The notes under the pieces were generated by a model. It did not search any database. It had not been told where the DNA came from and saw nothing but the letters and a program-made list of their open reading frames with translations. From positions 492,699-556,698 of the forward strand of contig JAOTON010000953.1 of NCBI GenBank assembly GCA_034440635.1: a DNA stretch of 64,000 nt, written 5' to 3'. The stretch is from Lepas anatifera (taxonomy: Eukaryota; Arthropoda; Thecostraca; Lepadidae). This document shows positions 1 to 11,075 of this stretch, in pieces; within the stretch, counting starts at the first letter, position 1, and each line of letters starts with the position of its first letter. Made by a program: the position numbers and the translations under genes.

Positions 1-784
1 GTGCCGCTGTGTTGTCCGAATCTTCATCAGACCAGCGTGCGTCAATATCGACTATCGGTGGATTCTTGCGTGTCCAACGCCCGTTGCGCTGCTGCTTGCG
101 AGGAGACGATGTTAGTTCCTGTAGTTACCAGACAGATTGTGTAAAGCCCTCCAGAATCGTACTGACGCCATTAGTCGCTGCGTCGCTGTACAAGCGATTA
201 CGCCTCTGAAATGCGCGCTCGCCGCACGGAAACCCGATGCTTTACAGGTTACGGAAGTTGTTTTTTATCGTGTTTTTAGCGTGAATATTTGAGTGTTTGT
301 GCTGATGCTAAAATAATCAGTGTCATCAAGACATCAAGAGACACCTACAAGCCCTTATTCTATATTGTACCATTGATTTCATCGCGTCATCTTCAATGAA
401 TATATCCAACTTGTATCCGACGGCGTTCCTCGTTCAAATCAATTTCCTCACTCCTAACCGAGAGGTCAGCGAAGGACAGGATTTCAGCAGCGTTGCCCCC
501 TACGGCCTGAGAAATTAATTATTTTTGTCTAAACTGGAGCTAGATAATTCTTAACGTGTAGACGCTCATGATCTGTTTTACCCATTTCTGAATTGAAATA
601 ACAGAATGACATCGTCCATCTGACGATTGCTACATCAGAATACACTGTCTCCTTCCCCGTTGTGCCGAGGAATACAGAGGCGGCAGCTCACCGCTATGCG
701 CATTGCGCAGCCGTGATTTCCGCGCGAGCGATTCTCGGCCCGTCCCTCCCCAGCAGGCTGACCTGGGACTACCCTCCCGCGCAG
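1..784. other. Intronic or upstream sequence, no supported gene
   Basis: No convincing exon, RNA gene or complete mobile element is visible. The stretch precedes an RRM-encoding exon and is probably intron of that gene. Its last part (about 662-784) becomes GC-rich. It ends in a branch-point-like GGCTGACC near 759 and a pyrimidine-rich tract leading to the CAG at 782-784. The exon that should encode the first half of the RRM (RNP2) is not recognisable here, so it probably lies off the left edge. Confidence 0.5.
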
Positions 785-998
785 GTGTTCACGCGGTTCG
801 GCGCGCTACAGGAGATCCGCCTGATCAGAGACCTGGTCACGGGAGCGCCGCGCGGCTATGGCTTCGTGGTGTTCGCTCGCCGGCGGGACGCGGCCGCCGC
901 CAGCGCCGCCTGCCGCCGCCTCTGCGTGCTCGGTCAAGACGTGGTGGTGGAACGGGAACTGAGCCACATGCTGCCCGGCTGGAAGCCACGCCGGCTGG
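785..998 (+). CDS. SNRNP35: U11/U12 snRNP 35 kDa protein, RRM exon (internal)
   Basis: Internal coding exon of the minor (U12-type) spliceosome 35K protein, which acts in the nucleus in the U11/U12 di-snRNP. It encodes the second half of an RRM: VFTRFGALQEIRLIRDLVTG, then the RNP1 octamer RGYGFVVF, ending in the family signature GWKPRRLG. The exon opens in phase 0 after the acceptor CAG at 782-784. It ends in phase 1 at 998 before a GTACGT donor. Joining base 998 to 8936 gives an uninterrupted [20 protein letters not shown], the characteristic 35K sequence, so exon choice and family call support each other. A second donor, GTGAGT at 1005, lies six bases downstream in the same frame and would insert two residues. 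The RNP2 half must be in an upstream exon that is not seen. The exon is much richer in GC than its surroundings. Confidence 0.9.
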
Positions 999-1319
999 GT
1001 ACGTGTGAGTAAGGATGGCTGTCCCAACCTGACACATGCCCATCTCTCGTGTAAGCAGTAGCGCCGCGCACCGCGCCGTGGCTCACTCCCTTGGTATATT
1101 TACTGAACAATACGCAAAGTTTGGTTTTGTGGTGCACTTGGCTTAAAGGGAATATGATTCCTTCAGTGCCTTCCAACTGAGCTAGCAGTCGCAAACATGC
1201 AAAAACTCACCTAGGTTTCTCTCAGAACTCGAAATTTACGGAGAAAGAGCGTTTCATTAAACGTACTACTTTTTGATTGCTGATATCCATACTTATAAGC
1301 AGAGTTGTGCGACTCATGA

Positions 1320-1475
1320 GTCGGAGTCAGAGTTTAACTCAAATTCTGACTCGTTCGACTCAGAGTTGAGTTGAGTTGAGTCGAAAAAATTAGACAGGTG
1401 AGTTGAGTTGAGTTGAGTCGGTTCACACCACGTCAATGAGTTGAGTTGAGTTGAGTTGTGAAGACAGCGAGTCAA
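1320..1475. repeat. GAGTT/GAGTC pentanucleotide array (left subterminal)
   Basis: Runs of GAGTTGAGTTGAGTCG-like sequence just inside the left end of the hAT-type element. They are mixed with variants such as GACTC on the opposite strand. An equivalent array in reverse orientation lies near the right end, so the arrays belong to the transposon and are not chance microsatellites. Confidence 0.8.
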
Positions 1476-1749
1476 ATGAGTTGAAGACAAAAGTTGACTC
1501 AGTATGTAAATATGTTGAATAAGTTTGAATTTGCCTACCTTTTGGAAACCTCCTTTGAATACCTATTCCTCCAGTGTTTCAATTGTTTCAATCAAAATTT
1601 TAATTTGTTTCAATATATCAAATTATTATACGGTTCAATTGCATATTTTAAAGGCCCATTCGGTCTGAAGAAATCCCCATGCACAAATAATACATGTACT
1701 CGAAAAATTAAACAGGCTCGTATCTCTGGCCTTGTTTTAAACATTTTAA

Positions 1750-2755
1750 CCCTCGCCCCACGGGGGCCATCGATGGCCCCTAAGGTTTTTCGGGGATAGC
1801 AGAAAAACGAAGAGGCGCAGCGCCGCGGTTGAGGGCTCACCTCTCACTGCATCATTTTTCACCATCCCTGAAATTTTTACCCCGGGTCACCCAAGGTCGG
1901 TCACCAGACGAGGTCAACCAAGGTCACCTCACTTCAACTTTAGAGCTCTGTAAGAGCTACATTTCGAAGTCGATCAATTTGAAACTTCGTACACTTCATA
2001 ACCCTTCCAGGGTTTACAACGTGTATATCCGGGATTTTTTCGATTTCGTGCCCTAGGTCAGCTCACAGGTGACCTCTCCCATTGAAAAAGCATGGGAAAA
2101 GCTGTCTTATGATCTAAAAGTCACAAAAGCGATTGCAAATGCTCAGCTTGATCAGAAAAGCGTTCTTAGACACCCTTTCACGGATTCCAAGGGCCATATA
2201 TGCCCTTTGACTTCTCCAGGTCATCCAAGGTCACCAGGGTCAAAAACAGTATTTTGACAATAACTTTTGACCTAATTAAGCTAGAGCGCTGAAACAAACA
2301 CCATCGTGTTTGTCTCGTCACTGGCTTTCATTTGATTTACGGCAAGCTCACTTTTTACCTTCGTGGCCTCAGGTCATCTTAGGTCACGAGGTGACCTCTG
2401 GAGGTCAAACCACTGGCGGGAGGTCTTTACGTTTCACATAGCGGAAAAAGGACTGACAATTTTCTATAAAATGTACTTTACCAGATCTCAATAGCTCTAA
2501 TGGCATAAGAGTTATGCCCAGTTTGCTTAAGCATTGCATATTTGAGTGAAAATAGCCGATCTTGACCTAATTTGACCTCTGGAGGTCAAACCATTGACCT
2601 GAGCACTAAAACATGTGAAGTAATTTTCACTGAATTCACGCGAGCTTTCTATTGTACTTTGCAGATTTGCGCTAACGCACATGTTTTCGGAGTTAGAGGG
2701 GGCAATCGATGGCCCCCGTGGGGCGAGGTGGCGCTGGACCCCGGTGGGGCGCGGG
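1750..2755 (+). mobile_element. Family A TTAA element, copy A1
   Basis: About 1.0 kb element starting CCCTCGCCCCACGGGGGCC and ending GGTGGGGCGCGGG, with TTAA at 1746-1749 and TTAG (decayed TTAA) at 2756-2759. Homologous copies lie at 32805-33807, 48658-49652 and 52523-53555. It contains many AGGTCA/TGACCT hexamers, for example AGGTCACGAGGTGACCT near 2382. No conserved reading frame is present. TTAA targets and CCC-starting ends recall piggyBac-class elements, though Kolobok also uses TTAA. It is nested in the hAT-type element. Confidence 0.8.
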
Positions 2756-3916
2756 TTAGAGGTGGAATGCATTGCGAAATGCATTTCAAATATCTAAAAA
2801 CTCTTCATCATCCATATCTAGTATTACTTCTTTTCAACAACCACCACTCACAGTTATACACTAAAACATTCCACCACCACTCCAATATGAAATAATATCT
2901 TGTAAAAGAATAACCACAGGCAAGAGAGTGCGCCATTGCTGTCCTTGAGAACAAATTTAGTCAGGATCGGATCAGCTAAATTAGCTTCAGGATAAAACAT
3001 TGCAAAAGTCACGTGATAATTAATAAAGTGATGTGAATATATGACTATACTAGACTAAACTTATATGAAATCGTTTCTTTGTCCTAGATGTGCCGTCCGC
3101 AGTTACTGCTTTGATTTTACCTATTAAAAGCAGTTCTTACTGTCAGCACAGAAAGTTTGAACTCTGATTTGATAAAATATCGAAATACCATTATTGCACG
3201 AATCAGACGAATTATTTATTGCACTGGTTGTATCTGATCGTCGTCCGTATTCTATTTGGAAAGCCGTTACGTTGGCAATTATCAAACTGCTTCCATTTTT
3301 AGTGTAATAGGTGGTGCCTGTTGTATTGAAGGTTTTTAGCTGAAAATTGCATTGGGTTAAAATATGAATGTGTTTAATGCAACACGATGATAAAATTTCC
3401 TTTTATTGTCCTTGGTATTGATGTGGTATACTATTCCTAGGTTTTGTGTAGTTTTGAATTTGCAATTGCAACTAGGTGCTGTAATTAAGCTTAGATTTTG
3501 GTTCAGATCATGGCATAGGAATGTTACATTTAGCAAAATTATCTAACATCATTCTTTAACAGAAACGAAGCTTACCCTTTCCCCTTAAATACAGTTTAGA
3601 TCATTTTTTTAGCTGGACCTTTTTCTGATAGTTGGAGGTGCAATTATTTCCATATTTTGTTGTAACCTTAACCCATTTGGTTCCTTTCCTTCCATCCCCT
3701 GGTTAAACATGGGCCTTTCGAATCATTGCACGCTGCAGCTTCTCCAGTCGGAAGAAAAAAATATCCGTGGCTGTTGGCTATAATTAATTTTTTAATGTTT
3801 AATTAATTTATCTACCATCTATTAATCTTCATTTTCCTGTAGGACTTTCTGCGCAGCTTGTCTTTTAGTGGTTTACTAATTTTTTATTATTTATTTATAT
3901 TATTTATCCTTTATAT

Positions 3917-4095
3917 ATTTTGAAACTGAGTCGAAGTTTGAGTTGAATTGAGTCGTGAGTTGAGTCGGAGTTGAGTCGGGATGATTTAGCATTGAGTCGG
4001 AGTTGAGTCGACTCACTGAACTATTGACAGTGAGTTGAGTCAGAGTTGAATTGACCACTCTCAGCATATGAGTTGAGTTGAGTCGACTCAAGAAA
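3917..4095. repeat. GAGTT/GAGTC pentanucleotide array (right subterminal)
   Basis: Degenerate GAGTTGAGTC / GACTCAACTC repeats just inside the right end of the hAT-type element, mirroring the left array. Such subterminal repeats are usual transposase-binding regions in hAT elements. Confidence 0.75.
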
Positions 4096-4124
4096 ATTCT
4101 GAAACGCACAACTTTGCTTATAAG

Positions 4125-5793
4125 CCCACCCTCCCCCTCTTCCATGGGCCTAAACGCTGGCAGTGGTGTCGTCAACAGCGTGGCGGTGTCACGCAAAGAA
4201 GTTTATGGCCTATGGGGTCGATAACCCGCTCTAAATTTACGCTGCTTCGCCGCAAACGATGAGTAATGCGACAGTATCATCGAGCCTGGATCATATCATC
4301 AGGATATCAAGCCTGGGGTTTCACGGTTGGCTCTATCACATGGCAATCTTAGTTAAAATCCCAGGATGGAGGTACCATATAACATTCCAGGGGGCGAACG
4401 GATCGCGTATAAGGTGCTACAAGGTCAAACATCAAACATCGCGGGAATGCTCGCTGACATTGGTATGTGATGTGAAATTGTCTGGGCCATGTTATCAGTA
4501 TTTTTGTAACCTTTAGATACAATGTTAACAATCTGACCTGCTTTACCATCTGACCTGCTGGAACCCGTCTGGATATTTCCTATTGATGTATTTTATTTAT
4601 TGTTATGGGCGTTGTATGACCTTAGATGTCGGTGTGCCCTAAAATTCCAAATATGATGATGGAATATGTGGCAAACCCATGTGTCAAGGAAACAGGCTAT
4701 GCAGATGGTTCGAGCCAGCTGGTTTAAGGCTTTTTATGCTAAAAAATAAAAGTGCGTAAAAAAGTGGTTACGATTCAGAGACGACGAAGGACAATTCGAC
4801 ACCAAAGGATAAATCTGTGCTGCATCGGGTGCAGTCTATGGCCATGAATATTTGCGGCACCTGCGTGCCCAAGTCGCCAAACTTCATGAATGGGAGAATG
4901 CCTGCGCTGAATCCAGTTATGCATTGAAAGAGAGATAATCTTCAATGCACAGGTGCTCGATGCCTTGAAGTTCCGTAGACGCAGTCCCGTCCCAGGCCGC
5001 GCGATTCGCCCTCGCGACAATGCCGTGGACATGAGGACCAAATGTTAATTTTGTACCAAGTTTGATTATCAGATGATTGAATTAAAAAAGCTTGTGTTCT
5101 ACCCCTCGTATTGATTTCTTCGTTTGTGCAGGCTTCTTTCGAAGGGTAAAACATTATGGGTTGGTGTGTTATCGAGCTGATAATTTTTCCACTCGATTAA
5201 TCTGTAGAGTTTATTTTGGAGAGATGAACGTCATTGGGAGAGCGAACACTGTGACTGCCCCTTATATCACCCACGGTTCCTAAATATATAAGGTTGGTCA
5301 AAATTTCTTGGGCGTGACGTCAGCGGTCCCACTAGATTCGATTGAAACTACTAAAGTGCTGGTAGATTCTACTAAGCAAGGAATTCAATTATTTTTATTT
5401 AATTTGTCTGTGTATTGTTGCAATTTGACTTTCATGCCCGATATGGAACAAATAAATATAAGGTCATCAGTGAATATTTTTTTGCTTGAAAGGTTTTTGC
5501 TACGGAACCCTTGCATGAACTAAATAAATCAATCACATAGCAACAATTTTCAACCAAGCTATAATTCGTCAACCTTGATTTCTGACTTCACTTCATTCGC
5601 ATATGCGTAGTGAGCACCTCTGTTTTGTAGTGTTACGTGACGAAGGCAGATATAACCTACTGTGATGATGCATTCATTTTGCATATTTTCTATGGTAATA
5701 GTTTCTTAGATATCTGCTTCTTTGAGTTGTATATATGTCAATATTAACACAATAGCTTAGATGAACTTTTCAGCAACATGCCAGCCTCTGTTG
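4125..5793. other. Intron sequence, nothing supported
   Basis: Unique-looking AT-rich intron DNA. Short open frames occur on both strands but have no recognisable domain. No repeat boundary could be fixed. Confidence 0.4.
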
Positions 5794-5796
5794 TTA

Positions 5797-6308
5797 CCCG
5801 GTGTCCTAACTAAGACGCAACGCGTCGCAAGGCTTCGCGCGCCGTCGATCTGCCGCAACGACCGGGATTTTCGGTCAGGACACAAAACGCACTGACGCAA
5901 CGCGTCGCACGGCGTTGCAACACGTCGCAGCAAAAGTTGAACAATGTCCAACTTTTGACGGCGACGGTCTGCGTCAGAAGCCGATATCCATGTTATTTGC
6001 TGTTGTTTTTAATAATTTAATGTAATACATGTTTTAGAATAATAATTCAAGTTGGAATTCTTGCTGAAAAATATATGGAAGTAGGACATGACTACCTTTT
6101 TCTCCTAAATCGTTCTTTTAAGTTCTTGATGCCAGCTAAGTTTTGGTTGTTGGTAAACAACAGTTCGTCGCAACTTGAGCTACCAGATTGCTACCAAAGC
6201 TGAACCTTTCCTCTGTCGTCCAAACCTCAAAAATTACCGCTCTGCAACTGACGCCGACGGTCGCCGACGGCTGGCGACCGTCGGCGACCGTTTGGTTAGG
6301 ACACAGGG
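5797..6308. mobile_element. Harbinger-like MITE with TTA target duplication
   Basis: A 512-bp element. The left end is CCCGGTGTCCTAACT and the right end, read inward, is CCCTGTGTCCTAACC. It is flanked by TTA at 5794-5796 and 6309-6311. A 3-bp TTA duplication fits the PIF/Harbinger superfamily (TWA). Inside both ends are repeated CpG-rich words: ACGCAACGCGTCGC on the left, GACGGTCGCCGACGG and GGCGACCGTCGGCGACCG on the right. No coding capacity is visible. The superfamily call is an inference from duplication length and end sequence. Confidence 0.75.
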
Positions 6309-6471
6309 TTAGAGGATGTGGAAGGCAAAGCCGGTCATCGGAGACGTCATTCCACAGATTTCCATCGGATCATGGAAGGAAAAACAGAATGGATTGAAGT
6401 CATAGGTGGTGAAATTTCAATTCTTAAAAACACTTCTCGCATTTCTGGGACGTACTTTTATTTACTGAGAA

Positions 6472-6525
6472 GTGAATAAAAGTGAAGTGAAGTGAAGTGA
6501 ATACATCAAGTGAAGTAAATACTCT
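6472..6525 (+). repeat. GTGAA pentanucleotide repeat
   Basis: Short imperfect array of AGTGA/GTGAA units, for example AGTGAAGTGAAGTGAAGTGA. It is a simple repeat in intron DNA, distinct from the GAGTT arrays of the hAT-type element. Confidence 0.7.
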
Positions 6526-6691
6526 TCTTGGGCGAGTTCATTGGTGAGGAAACTGTTTATCACTCCCGAACCTCCCGAATCATTTATTTATCACTCCTGA
6601 ACTGAACATCATCACTGACGTAGATGATGTGCCTGCAACGGCACAGGCAACGACATTTCCCGAGCCATCGGGCCGTGCATCAACTTCTTGA

Positions 6692-7336
6692 ATGGACATA
6701 GACACAGGAGCAACAGCGGAGGAGTACGCAAGGGCACATTGTGTGGGTTATGTGGCTGCAAAGGCGGTGGGTATTGACCCAAGTCTTGGCACCCCATCTG
6801 CTTTTGCCGAAGAGAGTGCGCCCATTACCACTCTGTCCACTCGTCTGTCAAGCATGGGTGGACTTATGTTGCCAACCAAAGAATGGTTGGACGAATTTAA
6901 CACTCTTGAAAGGGAATTCTCTACGTATCCTACGTATCATGCCGAGGAATCGGATGGTCTCTCCCGTAACCCAGGCATCATTAAAAGACTATCCAGTGTC
7001 TTGGCCCTGAAATACCCCTCGAAAGACAAGCGGATTATTCGACATGTTGTACAACGAGAACATTTATACGCCTGCGACACATTAACCAGCGAAATCAGCA
7101 GGCAGCAGCAGCGAAAGGGGGCAGCGCAAGCGCAAGCAGTTTGCATCATAGTGCCTGCTAGGTTTACAGATACTGAAGGCGTCCTTCCGACTCCCCGAGC
7201 TGACGAGATGTCAGACGGCGAGACGCGTTTAAATGTGTGCGCCGAAATAAATAAGCGTGCAAAATTTCATGAGTGTGTATTTGCAAAAGTAAAAACCTGT
7301 GGTATAGTTATCTGCTGGGTGAAATTTACAGAGTAA
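6692..7336 (+). pseudogene. P-element/THAP9-like transposase C-terminal remnant
   Basis: An open frame of about 214 codons whose first 130 residues look like the end of a P-element-type transposase. In order these are a CVGYVAAKAVG segment, STRLSSMGGLMLPTKEWLDE (the usual rGGL..Ps region), a spacer, and ALKYPSKDKRIIRHVVQRE. The last 80 residues are low-complexity or random. No THAP domain or catalytic core precedes it, so it is a truncated fossil. The frame starts at an ATG after unrelated AT-rich DNA. The family call rests on pattern memory only; another cut-and-paste family is possible. Confidence 0.4.
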
Positions 7337-8927
7337 ACTTGCAAATTTCTAAAATTTGCTGAGTAAGTATGTATTGTAAAAACCACAGAACCACATGTGC
7401 GTGAGGAGGGGGAAAATGAATCTAAGGAGTTACTTGTTAGCTGATAGGGAAAACACGTGAATGCACAGCTTATGTTTCCAAAAATTTTAATGAGTTATTG
7501 ATTCGTTGTAATAAAGCTTTAATTCAAATTGCAGGAAAGACAAGTACCTAAACTGAATTCTACTGGATTGAAGCTTCCAAATTTAGCTGAAATCGAGAAG
7601 TTATTGGATGGAAAACAGGAACCAGGCACCCCTAGGCAAAATCCCGTCCCCCATCAGTAGCCGGCGGGCCGGAGTTCGTATGTTTCATTCAGCAGGCATA
7701 AACAAAGCAGGTAGCGCTGATGAGTTAAGCACGCGAGTTTTGTTTTTATTGCTCATAACGCTTGGAACAGAATTATTCTGTCGCCCAAACTACATCACTT
7801 TTGTTAGTAGATTGTTTACCTGGCCCCACTAGATCCAAATTTGGGCCGCCCTGATATCACCGGCATAGGTACTTGAGGCAAGCTGAGTCAGTCTGCGGGG
7901 AAATTTTGACGCAATATAAAGCAAACAGCACAGACCCACAGCTGCTGCCTTTAGGTGCTTTGACCTGATGGGCACCGCTGCCAAACTTCTGAAATCGCTA
8001 CCGCTACTTCCGCTATCTTGGCCAAATAAAACCGTCAAACGCTGCTAGTGCTACTTAGAATAGCGAAAGCGCCACCCGCTACTCCGCTATCTCTACTATT
8101 ATTACAAAACACTGCGTAAGCACCACTCGAAAACGAACTTTTCTTGCTTTTTAAAAATACATTTCGTGGGAAACTACATGTTGTTTTTATATTGCTTTCC
8201 CGATTACGTGTTTTATTGTAACATTTTCAAATGAACTCGCACAACAAAAACAGTTATTGCTTTTGATGATAGAGACCCGTTTGTGTTTTTCTGATGGAGT
8301 AAATAGTTCTCTTGTTCTCCATTCTCTATGTTTTGGTATATGGTGGTCCTGTGAACAGGCTGGCTGTAGTTACTCCGCTCCGTGTTGGTGCCAGAAACCG
8401 CTGCCGCTACTCCGCTGCCATTGAAAGACCCCGGAAATAGCGGTGTGTTGGACCGCCCGGGTCTGCTGCTATTCACAGGCACTGTGAATAAAAGAGCCTC
8501 CCAGACCAGCTCTGCTGAGTGTGAATAAAATAGCTTCTGAGAATATCTGTACTGTTGGCATTCACCAGAAATGTTTCTATTACTGATGCATTACAATTCT
8601 AGGCATACATCCGCTTGTGATTCCTTTTAAGCCATTTTCGTTGATTGACTTTATAACAGAGTAAAGACAAGTAACATATCTCCTTGTTTTCACCTTATAT
8701 GTTTTAGTTACCTTCCACGCAAACTGTCATAAAGTCACAAAAAATAACACGTGAATTTCCGGTCTCCTGGTATGTGGCTTAAATTGGAACCTATTGCAAA
8801 TCTACGTGTGATTTTTACATGTTTAGCTCAACTTGAGCCGGTCATTGCATTAGTACTGTGGTTCAGCGCTCCCACCTGCTCCATATTACGTTCATGTTTC
8901 CACACAGCGTCTGAAGCTGTTTCTGTT
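7337..8927. other. Intron sequence with scattered CCGCTA(C)T words
   Basis: No gene seen. Between about 7998 and 8430 the words CGCTACTTCCGCTATC, CGCTACTCCGCTATC and CCGCTACTCCGCTGCC recur. They look like the eroded subterminal repeats of a transposon whose ends could not be located. Confidence 0.4.
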
Positions 8928-8935
8928 CTCTTCAG

Positions 8936-9654
8936 GCGGCGGTTTGGGCGGTCGAAAGGAGTCGGGACAGCTCCGGTTCGGCGGCTCGGCGCGACCGTTT
9001 CAGCAGAACCCAGCCGCCCACACACAGACCAGGTCGGGGGCTATCTCACATCGTCATAGCCGCCGCCCGGCCGACACCGGGCGCGAGTCCGACCCTCGGG
9101 AGCGGACCCGCGGACCCGCCGAGGACTGGCAGCGGGGTCCGGAGCGGGAGCGGACCCGCGGACCCGCCGAGGACTGGCAGCGGGGTCCGGAGCGGGAGCG
9201 GACCCGCGGACCCGCCGAGGACTGGCAGAGGGGTCCGGAGCAGGGACCTGAACTGGGAACGCACTGTGACGGCCAGATGCAGAGTCGGCGAGATAGCAAG
9301 CGATATGGCCGGGACCTGGACACGTCTCGCCGTGAATCCGGCCAGAGACGAAAAGGCGATCGCGATCCAGACCGATCCGAGAAGTCGCCGTCCAGAGAAC
9401 ACTTCTCCCAGTCTGTCAGGCACCGCTCCTCAGACAGGCGCCGCACCGGGGAGTCATCGGCACGAGCCAGGGACGCAGCCAGCGACGCAGCCGAAAGCCA
9501 GGGACACCGCAAAGAGCGGCGAAAACACCACAAGGACAAGGACAGGGAGGGCGGAAAGCGGCGCGGTCGGGAGGAGGAGGGTAAAGGGGGTCGCCACCAT
9601 CGCGATAGAGAGCACCGCCGTCACCGGAGGGAGAGAGGGTCACCGCACAGATGA
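8936..9654 (+). CDS. SNRNP35: U11/U12 snRNP 35 kDa protein, last coding exon
   Basis: Final exon of the 35K gene. The first two bases complete a glycine codon begun at 998, followed by [21 protein letters not shown], the post-RRM signature of the family. The rest is a charged tail rich in RE, RD, RR and DR dipeptides, as expected for the RS-like tail of this protein. It includes a 16-residue unit (ERTRGPAEDWQRGPER) repeated three times. The tail ends in a histidine/arginine-rich stretch at the TGA 9652-9654. The acceptor at 8934-8935 is preceded by TTTCTGTTCTCTTCAG. Compared with vertebrate 35K the tail seems longer, because of the tandem repeat. The RRM itself is in the preceding exon. Confidence 0.92.
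9100..9243 (+). repeat. Coding 48-bp minisatellite, three units
   Basis: Three head-to-tail 48-bp units start at 9100, 9148 and 9196 and are nearly identical in nucleotide sequence. Each adds the 16 residues ERTRGPAEDWQRGPER to the 35K tail. The last unit carries a few substitutions. The near-identity suggests recent expansion, and copy number may vary between individuals. Confidence 0.9.
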
Positions 9655-9994
9655 TAGGTCGGGGACCCGCTCATTCTGGGATGGAACGAACTTCATGACA
9701 AAAAAGTTCTGACATAGTGGTCATGACGCCATTTTTAGGTTTCAGAGACTTTCTGCGGTGGTTGCGGAAGCAGGGAAAGCTTAACCATGGATCCTACGCT
9801 GAGGCTGCATAGATACAGTCTTCGTTGATTGAGGCTTACGTATTCATAACGCCGCACCTTCAGCATACTTTCCCAAACTTAAAGACTGAATTATAAACGT
9901 CGATATCGAAGCCACCCGAGCTTAAAAATTAGGTTCAGTGTGCACTGTTTGTAACGGAAGCCTGAATTAATAATTTATACGAAAAGGCAATAAA
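9655..9994 (+). promoter_or_regulatory. Candidate 3' UTR and polyadenylation signal
   Basis: Sequence after the stop codon of the 35K gene. The first clear AATAAA is at 9989-9994, about 335 bases after the stop, and is a plausible polyadenylation signal. No other transcript-end evidence can be read from sequence alone. Confidence 0.45.
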
Positions 9995-10224
9995 CATATA
10001 TTCATGTGCCTTCTTAACTTTTATTCGAATAGCAGTGCTCCATACGAAGAATAACTGATGGAGCTGTCACATGGTTAATTGATTAACCATACTTTTTATA
10101 AATCCGTATTATTTTAGTGGTTAGTTTGATCTAACCATTAAACTCGAGTTGTCTATCGCTAAGACAACTCGAGTCCGGGCTAGTTTTGGTCATTTATTTC
10201 ACCACAAAAATTTGTGTATCTTAA

Positions 10225-11071
10225 CATGAGCATTGACGGGGGGTGGGGCGGGTGGCCGCCCCTCAGGTTTTATGAGATAGCATAAAAACTGCGGCGTGTA
10301 GCGCTGCCGTACGTGGCATATATTTTCCCAGATCATTTTCAAAATTTTTGCCAACATTTTAAGGTTAGGTCATCACAGGTCAGGTCAGCAGTACAGGGCA
10401 AGAAACCTTACCTAAAAAATTTAAGATGTTTAAGTCAGAACAGGGTGAACCTATCCGATTGAAATTCATATCACATAACGGGCTCACCGAGCTTTCTAAG
10501 ATACGTTCCGGTATTTTTTAATGTCGATGACATAAGGTCAGGTACTATGACCTCTCCATAGGAAACACATGGGAAAAATGGTTTTAATTGAATAACTTAG
10601 TAACGGATGGCGATAAAGCGTTTATTCTAACTTAATTAGATTGGTCTTGTATTTGCGGTTTCAATGATATGCATTTTGACCTAATTTGACATTGACCTGT
10701 CCTCAGGTCAGGTCAAATGTCATATTTGACCTGATTTGACCTAGCAAGGTCATGTTATAAATCATTCGATTCGGCTTCCTGCGAGGATTCCAATGGTCTA
10801 AATTGTTTTGCTCTATCTTTACTTGTTCAGATGTAATGGCCGAAAAACTTTATTTTCATGTTATCCCTACGACGGCATGTCTTGACCTCCGTAACCTTAA
10901 ATGTGACCTGACAGAAATTGATCAAATATTTCGATAGAGGAGTGGATGGGCTACCCAACGCCGCTTACGTTTTTTGCTATCTAGCGTGGTTCTCGAGATC
11001 TTAAGAGGGGCGCGTACCTACCCCCCTGCCCGTCAAAGCGAAGGTAGCTCAGAACCCCGTCAGTACCCGTG
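10225..11071 (+). mobile_element. Family B TTAA element, copy B1a
   Basis: Starts after TTAA (10221-10224) with CATGAGCATTGACGGG and ends GTCAGTACCCGTG before TTAA (11072-11075). Compare the near-perfect ends of copy B5 (23160-23993). The GCGGCGTGTAGCGCTGCCG hairpin near the left and the AGGTCA/TGACCT-rich middle match the other B copies. No conserved reading frame. Confidence 0.75.
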
Positions 11072-11075
11072 TTAA

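Larger units (their letters stand above)
1300..4116. mobile_element. hAT-type non-autonomous transposon with 8-bp target duplication
   Basis: The ends are CAGAGTTGTGCG (left) and, on the other strand, CAAAGTTGTGCG (right). They are flanked by identical 8-bp direct repeats CTTATAAG at 1292-1299 and 4117-4124. An 8-bp duplication fitting nTnnnnAn with CA-starting inverted ends is typical of the hAT superfamily. Just inside each end lies an array of GAGTT/GAGTC pentamers in inverted orientation. No transposase reading frame is visible, so the copy is non-autonomous. A family A TTAA element (1750-2755) is inserted in it; subtracting that leaves about 1.8 kb. Confidence 0.85.
999..8935 (+). other. 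Intron of the 35K gene, filled with transposons
   Basis: A phase-1 intron of about 7.9 kb with GT at 999-1000 and CTCTTCAG at 8928-8935 after a pyrimidine-rich tract. It holds a hAT-type element with a nested TTAA element, a Harbinger-like MITE and a P-like transposase remnant, each listed separately. The boundaries are fixed by the in-frame join across a conserved protein motif. Confidence 0.85.

Noticed and set aside
9054..9539. Long minus-strand open frame opposite the 35K last exon
   Set aside because: It is the antisense shadow of the arginine-rich repeat-bearing exon, whose sense frame has a clear family match and splice context.
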